Shown here one piece after another: positions 1 through 5,807 of a stretch of DNA of 8,997 nt. Every line of letters starts with the position of its first letter. The first letter of the stretch is position 1. The translations under genes and the position numbers were made by a program. The notes below the pieces were generated by a model. It ran no database searches, had not been told where the DNA came from, and saw only the letters and a list, made by a program, of their open reading frames with translations. Origin of the DNA: Gracilibacteraceae bacterium. Its GTDB lineage: Bacteria > Bacillota > Desulfitobacteriia > Desulfitobacteriales > Syntrophobotulaceae. Location: positions 1 through 8,997 of the forward strand of contig JAISEW010000078.1 in the NCBI GenBank assembly GCA_031263945.1. The letters run 5' to 3'.

Positions 1-504
1 CTGTCGCTGTTCTTCATTGATGAAGCGGCGAAATACAAGCGGTATGATGAGGCGGGGCAAGCGTTCAATGGCGAATATGCCGATATGTTTGAAGAAGAAT
101 ACAAGGTTATCGTCGGCACTATGCAACGGGAATTCGGCGATGACGATTGGGTGTCCTACCTTGACGGGATCACGCCGGAAAGCACTCATGCCGGGTACTT
201 CTCAATCGATAAAAAGAGCCGCCGCATGGTGGACAGCAGACTGGGCGATAAGAAAGAGCGCACATCGGACGACGCGGACGCTTATGACCTCATTATGAAG
301 AACAAAGAGCGTCTGCTTGACCGCCGCGAGCCTTTGCGTTTTATCTTCTCGCATTCGGCGCTCCGCGAGGGTTGGGACAACCCGAACGTATTCCAGATTT
401 GCACCTTGAAGCAGAGCGGCAGCGATGTCCGCAAGCGGCAGGAAGTTCCGTCAAATATAGGCTTAACCCCTCTGCCGCTGGATAGGAAGCCTATTTTAAA
501 ATAG
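1..504 (+). pseudogene. Type III restriction enzyme Res subunit, 3' fragment, truncated
   Basis: The reading frame is open from base 1 (the gene begins outside the window) and stops at 502-504. It matches the C-terminal helicase lobe of type III restriction endonuclease Res subunits, the ATP-dependent DNA-translocating and cleaving partner of a Mod methyltransferase. The recognisable parts are an FFIDEAAKYKRYDE segment near the start, a FEEEY segment, and the block FSHSALREGWDNPNVFQICT, followed by SGSDVRKRQEV. In intact Res proteins the KRQE is followed at once by the helicase motif VI region (a GRGLRL-like stretch) and then by the endonuclease domain. Here it runs into about 18 unrelated residues and a stop, so motif VI and the nuclease domain are gone. 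I see no continuation in another frame downstream, so this looks like a deletion or insertion junction near base 443 and not a simple frameshift. The fragment is very unlikely to restrict DNA. The family call is fairly secure; the pseudogene call follows from the missing end. Confidence 0.75.
457..494. repeat. Inverted repeat at the Res truncation point
   Basis: ATAGGCTT (457-464) and AAGCCTAT (487-494) are perfect 8-base inverted repeats separated by 22 bases. They lie just after the point (about 443) where Res similarity stops, and the right arm runs into an AT-rich stretch containing the new stop codon. This could be a weak transcription stop or the scar of a lost element; the sequence does not decide. 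Confidence 0.4.
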
Positions 505-719
505 TTGCGCCCGCCGGCGCTCGAAAAAAGGATATGCGCTCTCCGGTGTAGAATAGTGCAAGGATTATACAATTCACGCGCAGAACTCAGGCGAAATCAG
601 ATCAGACACGGCATACGGCGAGATAACTGTGATTGAAACACCGGGCGGCAGTGTGGCAGTCACGGTTTGGCGCACTCTGATTCTTGGATGGCATAAAAGA
701 GCAAGGGAGAGATCACATT
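505..719. other. Intergenic stretch without a recognisable gene
   Basis: These 215 bases lie between the Res remnant and the EF-G-like gene. No RNA gene, strong promoter or terminator is visible. One plus-strand frame is open from just after a TAG at 554 through the start of the next gene to 814, and reads like ordinary protein (for example GEITVIETPGGSVAVTVW). It has no good upstream start: only a GTG at 629 without a clear ribosome binding site. It could be a decayed gene end left by the rearrangement that broke Res, or chance. The last 17 bases hold the ribosome binding site of the EF-G-like gene. Confidence 0.4.
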
Positions 720-722
720 TTG
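703..722 (+). promoter_or_regulatory. Ribosome binding site that fixes a TTG start
   Basis: AAGGGAGAG at 703-711 precedes the TTG at 720-722 at normal Shine-Dalgarno distance. The alternative in-frame TTG at 684 has no purine-rich stretch at the right distance, so the shorter protein is preferred. Confidence 0.6.
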
Positions 723-2693
723 AAAACCTACGATTCCAAGGACATTCGCAACGTCTGCCTTGTGGGGCACGGCGGTTCAGGCAAAACTTCCCTCGTGGAA
801 ACGATGCTTTTTAACGCGGGTCAGACGAATCGCGCCGGCAAAGTGAACGACGGCAACACCGTCTCCGATTATCTGCAGGAGGAGATCCAGCGGCGTTTAT
901 CCATCAGCACGACCGTCATCCCGGTGGAGCATGCCGGCGTCAAGATCAATGTCCTGGACACGCCCGGCTATTCTGATTTTATCGGCGAAGTACTCAGCGC
1001 TTTGCGCGTCGTGGAGACGGGGATCCTGCTGCTGAGCGCCGTCGACGGCGTGGAGGTCCAAGCGGAGATCATCTGGGATATTATGGAAGAAAAACAGCTG
1101 CCGCGCACCGTTTTCATCAACAAACTCGACCGGGAAAACGCGCGCCCGGCCCAGGTCCTGGACGATCTGCGCGCCATGTATCCCGGCGTCCGCTTCGCCC
1201 AGATGCAGATCCCCGTCGGCCAGGAGGATTCCTTCAGCGGCGTCATAAACATATTGGGAGACATTCCCGCCGAGCATCAGGACGAGGCGGAGATCCTGCG
1301 GGAGGCCTTGGCCGAGTCCGTGGCCGAAGCGGACGACGCCCTGCTGGAAAAATATCTGGAAGGCGAGCATCTGACGGAAGCGGAACTCGTGCAGGCGACC
1401 GGCAAGGCGCTGGCCGCCCGTATGGTGGTGCCCGTTTTGTTCGGCTCCGTCGAGAAAAATATCGGCGTGAAGGAGTTGGCGCAGTTCATCGCCGACAAGG
1501 TGCAGGCCCCCGAGCCGGCGGCGGAAAAATCGGCGCTGGTCTTTAAGACGCTGGCCGACCCCTTCCTGGGGAAGATGACGTTTTTCCGCGTGTACGGCGG
1601 CTCTTTTACCAGCGACGCCCCCATATACAACGCGACCAGGGAAACGGAGGAAAAAGTCGGGCAGCTGTTTTATCTGCGCGGTAAAACTCAGGATAATACG
1701 CCGAAAGTCCAGCCGGGCGACATCTGCGTCGTCGCGAAACTGCAGGAGACCAAGACCGGCGACAGCCTGAGCGCGAAAGACAAACCGGTGATCCTGCCGG
1801 GGATCGACTTCCCGGAACCGACGCTGCCGGTCTACGTGCGGCCGAAGAACAAGGGCGACGAGGATAAAGTCGGCGCTTCGCTGGCCCGGCTGGCGGACGA
1901 GGATCCGACCATCCGCATCAGCAAGAACACGGAGACGAAGCAGCTCATCTTGACCGGCATCGGCGAAATGCAGCTGGACGTCGTCAGTGAAAAACTGATG
2001 CGCAAATTCGGGGTGGCGGTGGAAATGGAAACCCCGCGCGTGCCTTACCGGGAAACCATCCGCAAGGCCGTGAAAGAAGTGCAGGGCAAGCATAAAAAAC
2101 AAAGCGGCGGCCACGGGCAGTACGGAGACGTCTGGATCCACATGGAGCCGAATCCCGGGGTGGAATTTGAGTTCAAAGAGAAAATATTCGGCGGCTCTGT
2201 CCCCCGCAATTTTTTCCCGGCGGTGGAAAAAGGGCTGCGTGAAGCGGTGGCGGAAGGATTCCTCGCCGGTTATCCCATGACGGGCGTTTCTTTCACCCTC
2301 TACGACGGTTCGTATCATAGCGTGGATTCATCGGAAATGGCCTTTAAACTCGCGGCGATCATGGCTTTCAAAAAAGGGATCGAACAGGCGAATCCCGTGC
2401 TGCTGGAGCCGATCGTCGAAGTGGAAATAAAGACGCCGGACACGTTCACGGGCGACGTGATCGGCGATCTGAACACCAAACGCGGCCGGGTGCTGGGCAT
2501 GGAGCCGCAGGGCAAATCCCAGGTCATCAAAGCGCAGGCGCCGCAATCGGAGATGATGCGCTACAGCATCGACCTGAAATCCATCACCCAGGGCCGCGGT
2601 TCCTTCACGAGCAAATTCCTCGGCTATGAGGAGATGCCGGCCAAACTGTGCGAGGATCTGGTGAAAAAACTGAAAGCTCTGCAGGAGAAATAA
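720..2693 (+). CDS. EF-G-like translational GTPase (EF-G-2 subfamily)
   Basis: A 657-residue, five-domain translation factor of the EF-G superfamily that should bind GTP and the ribosome in the cytoplasm. From the chosen start, the visible G motifs are the P-loop GHGGSGKT (16-23), DTPGY (80-84), NKLD (134-137) and GSVEKN (242-247). Domain IV has SGGHGQYGDVW (from 462) and YDGSYHSVDSSE (from 528), keeping the conserved His at 533. Domain V has TGDVIGDLNTKRGRV (from about 577). The P-loop wording and DTPGY for the usual DTPGH place it with the EF-G-2 type paralogues (such as the second EF-G of Thermus) and not with the main fusA. I chose TTG at 720 because AAGGGAG (703-709) sits 10 bases upstream and the protein then begins just before the G domain. 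An in-frame TTG at 684 would add 12 residues but has no ribosome binding site. The exact role of this subfamily is not settled. No ribosomal-protein or tufA genes adjoin it, which also argues against the principal EF-G. Confidence 0.9.
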   Translation: MKTYDSKDIRNVCLVGHGGSGKTSLVETMLFNAGQTNRAGKVNDGNTVSDYLQEEIQRRLSISTTVIPVEHAGVKINVLDTPGYSDFIGEVLSALRVVETGILLLSAVDGVEVQAEIIWDIMEEKQLPRTVFINKLDRENARPAQVLDDLRAMYPGVRFAQMQIPVGQEDSFSGVINILGDIPAEHQDEAEILREALAESVAEADDALLEKYLEGEHLTEAELVQATGKALAARMVVPVLFGSVEKNIGVKELAQFIADKVQAPEPAAEKSALVFKTLADPFLGKMTFFRVYGGSFTSDAPIYNATRETEEKVGQLFYLRGKTQDNTPKVQPGDICVVAKLQETKTGDSLSAKDKPVILPGIDFPEPTLPVYVRPKNKGDEDKVGASLARLADEDPTIRISKNTETKQLILTGIGEMQLDVVSEKLMRKFGVAVEMETPRVPYRETIRKAVKEVQGKHKKQSGGHGQYGDVWIHMEPNPGVEFEFKEKIFGGSVPRNFFPAVEKGLREAVAEGFLAGYPMTGVSFTLYDGSYHSVDSSEMAFKLAAIMAFKKGIEQANPVLLEPIVEVEIKTPDTFTGDVIGDLNTKRGRVLGMEPQGKSQVIKAQAPQSEMMRYSIDLKSITQGRGSFTSKFLGYEEMPAKLCEDLVKKLKALQEK

Positions 2694-2700
2694 AACACCT

Positions 2701-2817
2701 CCGTCGTCATTCCGGGCTCGTCCCAGAATCCATTCTCTCCCCCGTCGTCATTCCGGGCTTGTCCCGGAATCCAGGAAACAGGGATGGATTCCGGCATAAA
2801 GCCGGAATGACGGGGGA
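2701..2817. repeat. Cluster of three palindromic extragenic repeats (REP/MITE-like)
   Basis: Three copies of a unit with the core GTCATTCCGG...CCGGAATCC fill the gap between the EF-G-like gene and holB. Copy 1 (2701-2737) has ATTCCGGG (2709-2716) facing CCCAGAAT (2722-2729), with one mismatch. Copy 2 (2742-2773) has ATTCCGGG (2750-2757), a 5-base loop and a perfect CCCGGAAT (2763-2770). Copy 3 (2785-2812) is inverted, with ATTCCGGC (2788-2795), loop ATAAA and GCCGGAAT (2801-2808). Copies 2 and 3 also face each other, so the whole of 2737-2817 can fold into one long hairpin or cruciform. Very similar units are scattered between genes in many bacteria and are often mistranslated as RHSGLVPES-like peptides. 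No T-tract follows, so this is not a standard intrinsic terminator, though it may affect mRNA stability between the two genes. Confidence 0.85.
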
Positions 2818-2842
2818 GGATCGGCAACAGGCAAGATGTGAT

Positions 2843-3688
2843 ATGTTTAGGCAATTCGACCTGGTATTAAAAGCGGCTCTCCGGGGCAGGGCGGCGCATT
2901 TCCTCATTTTGCACGGCGGCGGCGCCGACGCGCGGCGGGAGGCTTTTTTGCGGCTGGCCGCTCTGCTGAACTGTGAAAACGAGACCGACCCCGGCTGCGG
3001 GCATTGTCTTTCCTGCCGTAAGATCAGGAATAACAACCACCCCGACGTCTATATCGTGGAGCCGGCCGGGAAGTCCGTCGGCGTGGAGCAGATACTGGAT
3101 CTGCAGGCGAAACTCTTCCGCGCGCGGTATGAGGGCAAATATCGCGCGGCGTTGATCGATAAAGCGGACAAGATGACGGCGGAGGCCAATAACGCTTTGC
3201 TGCATCTGGCGGAAGAACCGCCGCCGGCCACGGAACTCGCCCTGAGCTTGGACAACGGCGAGGCGGTCATTCCTACCTTGCGCAGCCGCGCCCAGATGGT
3301 TTTTTTTCCCGACGACGGCGCGGAAGATCCCGAGACGGACGGGGAAGCGCTCGCTCTGGCCGGAGGCGACGCCGCTCTTGCCCAGGAGATAAGTCTGGGC
3401 GGCGCCGAGCGCGTGGGGCAGCTGCTCGCGCGCTACGAAGAAGCTTTGGCCGCGGGGGATTTTCTCCGGGCGCTGCCGCTGACGGCGGAAATGAAGGCGG
3501 AGGAAACCCGGCTGCTGCTCTTGGCTTTTGCCGCGCGTCTGCGCGCCGAGATCGCCGCCGGCCGCGCGCGGCCGGAAAAATTGGTGCTGGTGAAGAAGGC
3601 GCTGGCTGATCTGCGCTATAACGTCAGCCCGCGTTTGGCGCTGGAAGTGCTGACGCTGCGCCTCCTCGCCGCCGCGCCGGGGAAGTGA
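2843..3688 (+). CDS. holB: DNA polymerase III delta' subunit (clamp loader)
   Basis: A 281-residue AAA+ family protein matching delta', the non-ATPase structural subunit of the clamp loader that places the beta clamp on DNA. It has a four-cysteine zinc module C44-x7-C52-x2-C55-x2-C58 followed by NNNHPDVYIVEP, then RAALIDKADKM (from 101), EANNALLHLAEEPP (114-127) and IPTLRSRA (143-150). The Walker A site is degenerate (HGGGADARR, 24-32, no GKT), as is usual for delta' and unlike DnaX. Two oddities stand out. The sensor-like SRC motif reads SRA, and the protein is short against the usual 320-335 residues, mainly in the C-terminal collar region. ATG 2843 is chosen because the frame upstream translates the palindromic repeat cluster; its ribosome binding site (AGGCAAG, 2829-2835) is only fair. 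Its TGA lies 8 bases before the ricT ATG. The position before ricT and yabA matches holB in Bacillus. Confidence 0.88.
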   Translation: MFRQFDLVLKAALRGRAAHFLILHGGGADARREAFLRLAALLNCENETDPGCGHCLSCRKIRNNNHPDVYIVEPAGKSVGVEQILDLQAKLFRARYEGKYRAALIDKADKMTAEANNALLHLAEEPPPATELALSLDNGEAVIPTLRSRAQMVFFPDDGAEDPETDGEALALAGGDAALAQEISLGGAERVGQLLARYEEALAAGDFLRALPLTAEMKAEETRLLLLAFAARLRAEIAAGRARPEKLVLVKKALADLRYNVSPRLALEVLTLRLLAAAPGK

Positions 3689-3696
3689 GGTTTTTA

Positions 3697-4422
3697 ATGA
3701 AGGATGTAGTAGGAGTCCGTTTTCGCAAAACGGGACGGATATATGATTTTGACGCGGGAGGGCTGGCGCTGGAACTCGGCGACGCCGTCATCGTCGAGAC
3801 GGCGCGCGGCGTGGAGTATGGCCGGGTGGTAAAACCCCTGCGCCGGGAGGAATCGACTCAGCCTCTGAAAGAAGTGCTGCGCCGGGCCGGCGAGGAGGAC
3901 GCCGCCGCGCAGGCCGAGAACCTCCGCAAGGGGAAGGAAGCTTTCGCCGTTTGTCTGCAGAAGATCGCCGCCCATGATCTGCCGATGAAACTGGTCAATG
4001 TGGAATATACTTTTGACAATAATAAGATCATTTTTTCCTTCACGGCGGAGGGGCGGGTCGATTTTCGCGAACTGGTGCGCGATCTGGCCTCGGTTTTCCG
4101 CACGCGCATAGAGCTGAGGCAGATCGGGGTGCGGGATGAGGCGAAAATCATCGGCGGTCTGAGCTGCTGCGGCCGGGAGCTTTGCTGCGCCACGTTTCTG
4201 GAGGATTTTGAGCCGGTGTCGATCCGCATGGCCAAAGAGCAGAATATATCGCTTAATCCGGCTAAGATTTCCGGTGTTTGCGGCCGGCTCATGTGCTGCC
4301 TCAAATATGAGAGCGGCTGTTATGATTGCAAACAGGGCGATAACCGTAAAATCATAAAGGAATTGGAAGCCGCCGCCGATCAGGACGATCTGCGCAAACT
4401 CCTGGACGAAACGGAGTGCTGA
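3697..4422 (+). CDS. ricT: RicT/YaaT, PSP1-domain regulatory iron-sulfur protein
   Basis: A 241-residue PSP1-domain protein. In Bacillus subtilis RicT (YaaT) joins RicA and RicF in an Fe-S-binding complex that works with RNase Y in mRNA processing and affects sporulation, competence and biofilm formation. The sequence follows the family closely: VVGVRFRKTGRIYDFD (4-19), VIVETARGVEYGRVV (31-45), TFDNNKIIFSFTAEGRVDFR (105-124), RIELRQIGVRDEAK (137-150), then CCGRELCC (157-164), SLNPAKISGVCGRLMCCLKYE (from 185). The cysteines 157, 158, 163, 164, 195, 200 and 201 are the candidate cluster ligands. The Bacillus protein continues about 60 residues beyond LKYE with a small beta-rich domain. Here that part is replaced by a charged tail with two more cysteines (208, 211), making the protein about 35 residues shorter. 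ATG 3697 is preferred over GTG 3685 because GAGG (3687-3690) lies 6 bases upstream; GTG 3685 overlaps the holB stop. Confidence 0.93.
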   Translation: MKDVVGVRFRKTGRIYDFDAGGLALELGDAVIVETARGVEYGRVVKPLRREESTQPLKEVLRRAGEEDAAAQAENLRKGKEAFAVCLQKIAAHDLPMKLVNVEYTFDNNKIIFSFTAEGRVDFRELVRDLASVFRTRIELRQIGVRDEAKIIGGLSCCGRELCCATFLEDFEPVSIRMAKEQNISLNPAKISGVCGRLMCCLKYESGCYDCKQGDNRKIIKELEAAADQDDLRKLLDETEC

Positions 4423-4423
4423 G

Positions 4424-4738
4424 ATGAACAGGGTGGCGCAGGCGTTCACCGAACTGGAAGATCATGTCAGCGTTCTCGGACAGGAACTAGGCAGCCTGAA
4501 AAAATACGCGGCGTTTCTCGAGGAGGAAAATACGCGCCTGAAGCGGGAACTCAGCGTCTTGAGCCATACGGACCCTGCTCTCGTGCAGATGAATTCCGCC
4601 GGGATCCGGGGAATGGCGGCGGAGAATCTGGAGAAAATGTACGCGGACTGCTTCCATGTCTGTCATTTTCATTTTGGCGAGCGATGGACGGAGCCGTGCC
4701 TGTTTTGCGAGGCTTTTTTGCGGCATGACGACGAGTGA
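4424..4738 (+). CDS. yabA: YabA, replication initiation control protein
   Basis: A 104-residue protein with the two-part YabA architecture. In Bacillus YabA tetramerises through its helical N-terminus and uses a zinc-binding C-terminal domain to contact DnaA and the DnaN clamp, limiting re-initiation of replication. Here residues 8-46 form a predicted coiled coil (LEDHVSVLGQELGSLKKY and FLEEENTRLKREL). Residues 76-97 carry CFHVCHFHFG followed by PCLFC, with H78, C80, C92 and C95 as the likely zinc ligands. It is somewhat shorter than Bacillus YabA (119 residues) because the linker between the parts is shorter. The ATG lies one base after the ricT stop, with GGAG (4413-4416) 7 bases upstream. 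Its last 14 bases overlap rsmI, so translation of the two is probably coupled. Being next to a clamp-loader gene fits a replication role. Confidence 0.92.
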   Translation: MNRVAQAFTELEDHVSVLGQELGSLKKYAAFLEEENTRLKRELSVLSHTDPALVQMNSAGIRGMAAENLEKMYADCFHVCHFHFGERWTEPCLFCEAFLRHDDE

Positions 4739-5627
4739 GGCGGGCGGCGGCGCGGATAAACCGGGGGTACTCTATGTTTGCGCCACGCCGATCGGCAATC
4801 TGGAAGACGTCACCTTGCGCGTGCTGCGGATATTAAAGGAAGCGGATGTGATCGCGGCGGAGGACACCAGACGCTCGCGCAAGTTGCTGGCGCATTACGG
4901 CATCAAAACTCCGCTGATCAGCTGCCATGAACACAACGAGCGCCGGCGCGCCGGGGAATTGCTCCGCCGTTTGCGCTCCGGGCAAAATGTGGCGCTGGTT
5001 TCGGACGCCGGTCTGCCTGGGATCTCCGATCCGGGCGCCGCCGTCATCCGGGCGGCCAGAGCAGCGCGGATCGAGGTGGACGTGCTGCCCGGCCCGAGCG
5101 CCGGCGTCACCGCTCTCGTACTCAGCGGTCTGCCCGCCGAACAATTTCTTTTTCTGGGGTTTCCGCCCGCCGCCCGCGGCGCGCGGCAAAAAGCGCTGAA
5201 AGAACTGGATGGTACGCCTTATACGCTGGTGTTTTATGAAGCGCCGCACCGCCTGACCGCCACGCTGGGCGATATGGCGGCCCGCTGGCCCGAGCGCCGG
5301 GCGGCGGTGGCGCGGGAATTGACGAAACTGCATCAGGATCTGCGGGCCGGCACGGTGCGGGAGTTGGCGGAACATTTTACCGCCTGCCCGCCCAAAGGCG
5401 AATGTTGTCTGCTCGTCGCCCCCGCCGATCCGTCTCCCGCCGCGCCGGTCCCGGCGCGGGCCGTGCTGGCCCGGCTGGAGGAATTGGCGGCCGCCGGTTT
5501 GGGAGCGAAGGAAGCCCGGGCGACGGCGGCGGCGGAATACGGGATGAGCAAAAACGAGATTTACCGGCTGTATTTGGAAGGGAAGAAGGGAAATGTGGAG
5601 AGTGGAGAGTGGAGAGTTGAGAGTTGA
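4725..5627 (+). CDS. rsmI: 16S rRNA (cytidine-1402 2'-O)-methyltransferase RsmI
   Basis: A 300-residue member of the tetrapyrrole-methylase fold family. RsmI uses S-adenosylmethionine to methylate the 2'-hydroxyl of C1402 in the decoding centre of 16S rRNA. Motifs in order: LYVCATPIGNLEDVTLRVL (16-34), AAEDTRRSRKLL (44-55), ALVSDAGLPGISDPG (90-104), VLPGPSAGVTALVLSGLP (120-137), FLFLGFPP (141-148), FYEAPHRL (170-177) and RELTKLHQ (197-204). A C-terminal helical region, LGAKEARATAAAEYGMSKNEIY (from 259), is also typical. The ATG lies within the end of yabA, with GAGG (4709-4712) rather far upstream. The preceding in-frame TTG at 4656 would overlap yabA by much more. The last ten residues (291-300) are encoded by a 7-base tandem repeat, and the stop codon is part of one repeat unit, so the native end has probably been replaced. 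In Bacillus, yabB and yazA lie between yabA and this gene; they are absent here. Confidence 0.95.
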   Translation: MTTSEAGGGADKPGVLYVCATPIGNLEDVTLRVLRILKEADVIAAEDTRRSRKLLAHYGIKTPLISCHEHNERRRAGELLRRLRSGQNVALVSDAGLPGISDPGAAVIRAARAARIEVDVLPGPSAGVTALVLSGLPAEQFLFLGFPPAARGARQKALKELDGTPYTLVFYEAPHRLTATLGDMAARWPERRAAVARELTKLHQDLRAGTVRELAEHFTACPPKGECCLLVAPADPSPAAPVPARAVLARLEELAAAGLGAKEARATAAAEYGMSKNEIYRLYLEGKKGNVESGEWRVES

Positions 5628-5650
5628 GAGTGGAGAGAGGAGAGAGGAGA
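5595..5650. repeat. Eight tandem 7-base repeats spanning the rsmI stop
   Basis: Eight consecutive heptamers fill exactly 56 bases: GTGGAGA three times, GTTGAGA twice, GTGGAGA once, GAGGAGA twice. The first part is read as the last ten codons of rsmI and the TGA comes from the fifth unit (GTTGAGA). Because 7 is not a multiple of 3, losing or gaining a unit shifts the frame. By phase, losing one early unit would carry translation through the array to a TGA at 5674-5676, while gaining one would still stop inside it. Purine-only on the top strand apart from the T's, so it is a good slippage substrate. Confidence 0.9.
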
Positions 5651-5672
5651 GCAACGTCGTTGGAGGTGAAAC

Positions 5673-5741
5673 GTGAAAGAATTACCGGTTGAAAGATTCC
5701 CCGTCACGATGTTATTGTCAAATAAAAACGAAGGCGGATAA
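5673..5741 (+). CDS. Possible small protein of 22 residues
   Basis: GTG at 5673 opens a 22-codon frame ending with TAA at 5739-5741. What makes it notable is the sequence GGAGGTGA (5662-5669), a full 8-base match to the usual anti-Shine-Dalgarno end of 16S rRNA; its GGAGG ends 6 bases before the GTG. The peptide begins MKELPVERFPVTMLLSNK, with no membrane segment and no family I recognise. The stop lies in the loop of the hairpin that terminates abrB on the other strand. It lies 45 bases after the rsmI stop in the same direction and could be translated from the same mRNA, as a leader-type peptide, a remnant of a lost gene (the repeat array just upstream suggests rearrangement), or not at all. 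Only the ribosome binding site supports it. Confidence 0.3.
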   Translation: MKELPVERFPVTMLLSNKNEGG

Positions 5742-5753
5742 ACCGCCTCCGTT
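5721..5753 (-). terminator. Rho-independent terminator of abrB
   Basis: Read on the minus strand, ACGGAGGCGG (5752-5743), loop TTTAT (5742-5738) and CCGCCTTCGT (5737-5728) form a 10-base stem with one mismatch, extended by one more A-T pair. The stem is followed by TTTTATT (5727-5721). This is a standard intrinsic terminator about 55 bases beyond the abrB stop. On the plus strand the stem is followed by TTCATTTCC, a much weaker tract, so it stops rsmI transcription poorly if at all. Confidence 0.85.
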
Positions 5754-5807
5754 CATTTCCGGGGAGTTCATGTCACGGCTGTCGCTGCCGGCAGCCTGAG
5801 CAGATGG
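5754..5807 (-). other. abrB 3' untranslated region
   Basis: Between the abrB stop and its terminator lie about 54 bases with no ORF. They contain a perfect 12-base palindrome, GCTGCCGGCAGC (5784-5795), which could form a short hairpin upstream of the terminator. Nothing else is recognisable. Confidence 0.4.

Noticed and set aside
897..2318. 473-codon open frame on the minus strand inside the EF-G-like gene
   Set aside because: It is antisense to a gene with all EF-G motifs, is rich in H, R, F and L as expected for the shadow of GC-rich coding DNA, and matches no family I know.
2737..2817. Intrinsic terminator for the EF-G-like gene
   Set aside because: The hairpin is long and GC-rich but no T-tract follows on either side.
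2648..2842. N-terminal extension of holB starting inside the EF-G-like gene
   Set aside because: The extra 65 residues translate the end of the upstream gene and the extragenic repeats (RHSGLVPES-type wording); the delta' fold starts at 2843.
3694..4449. 251-codon minus-strand frame over ricT
   Set aside because: Antisense shadow of a clearly conserved gene; no independent ribosome binding site or family.
5595..5650. CRISPR array
   Set aside because: The repeats are 7 bases, directly abutting, with no spacers, and no cas genes are near.
4833..5654. 273-codon minus-strand frame over rsmI
   Set aside because: Shadow; its first residues come from the 7-base repeat and the rest is low-complexity R, Q and G.
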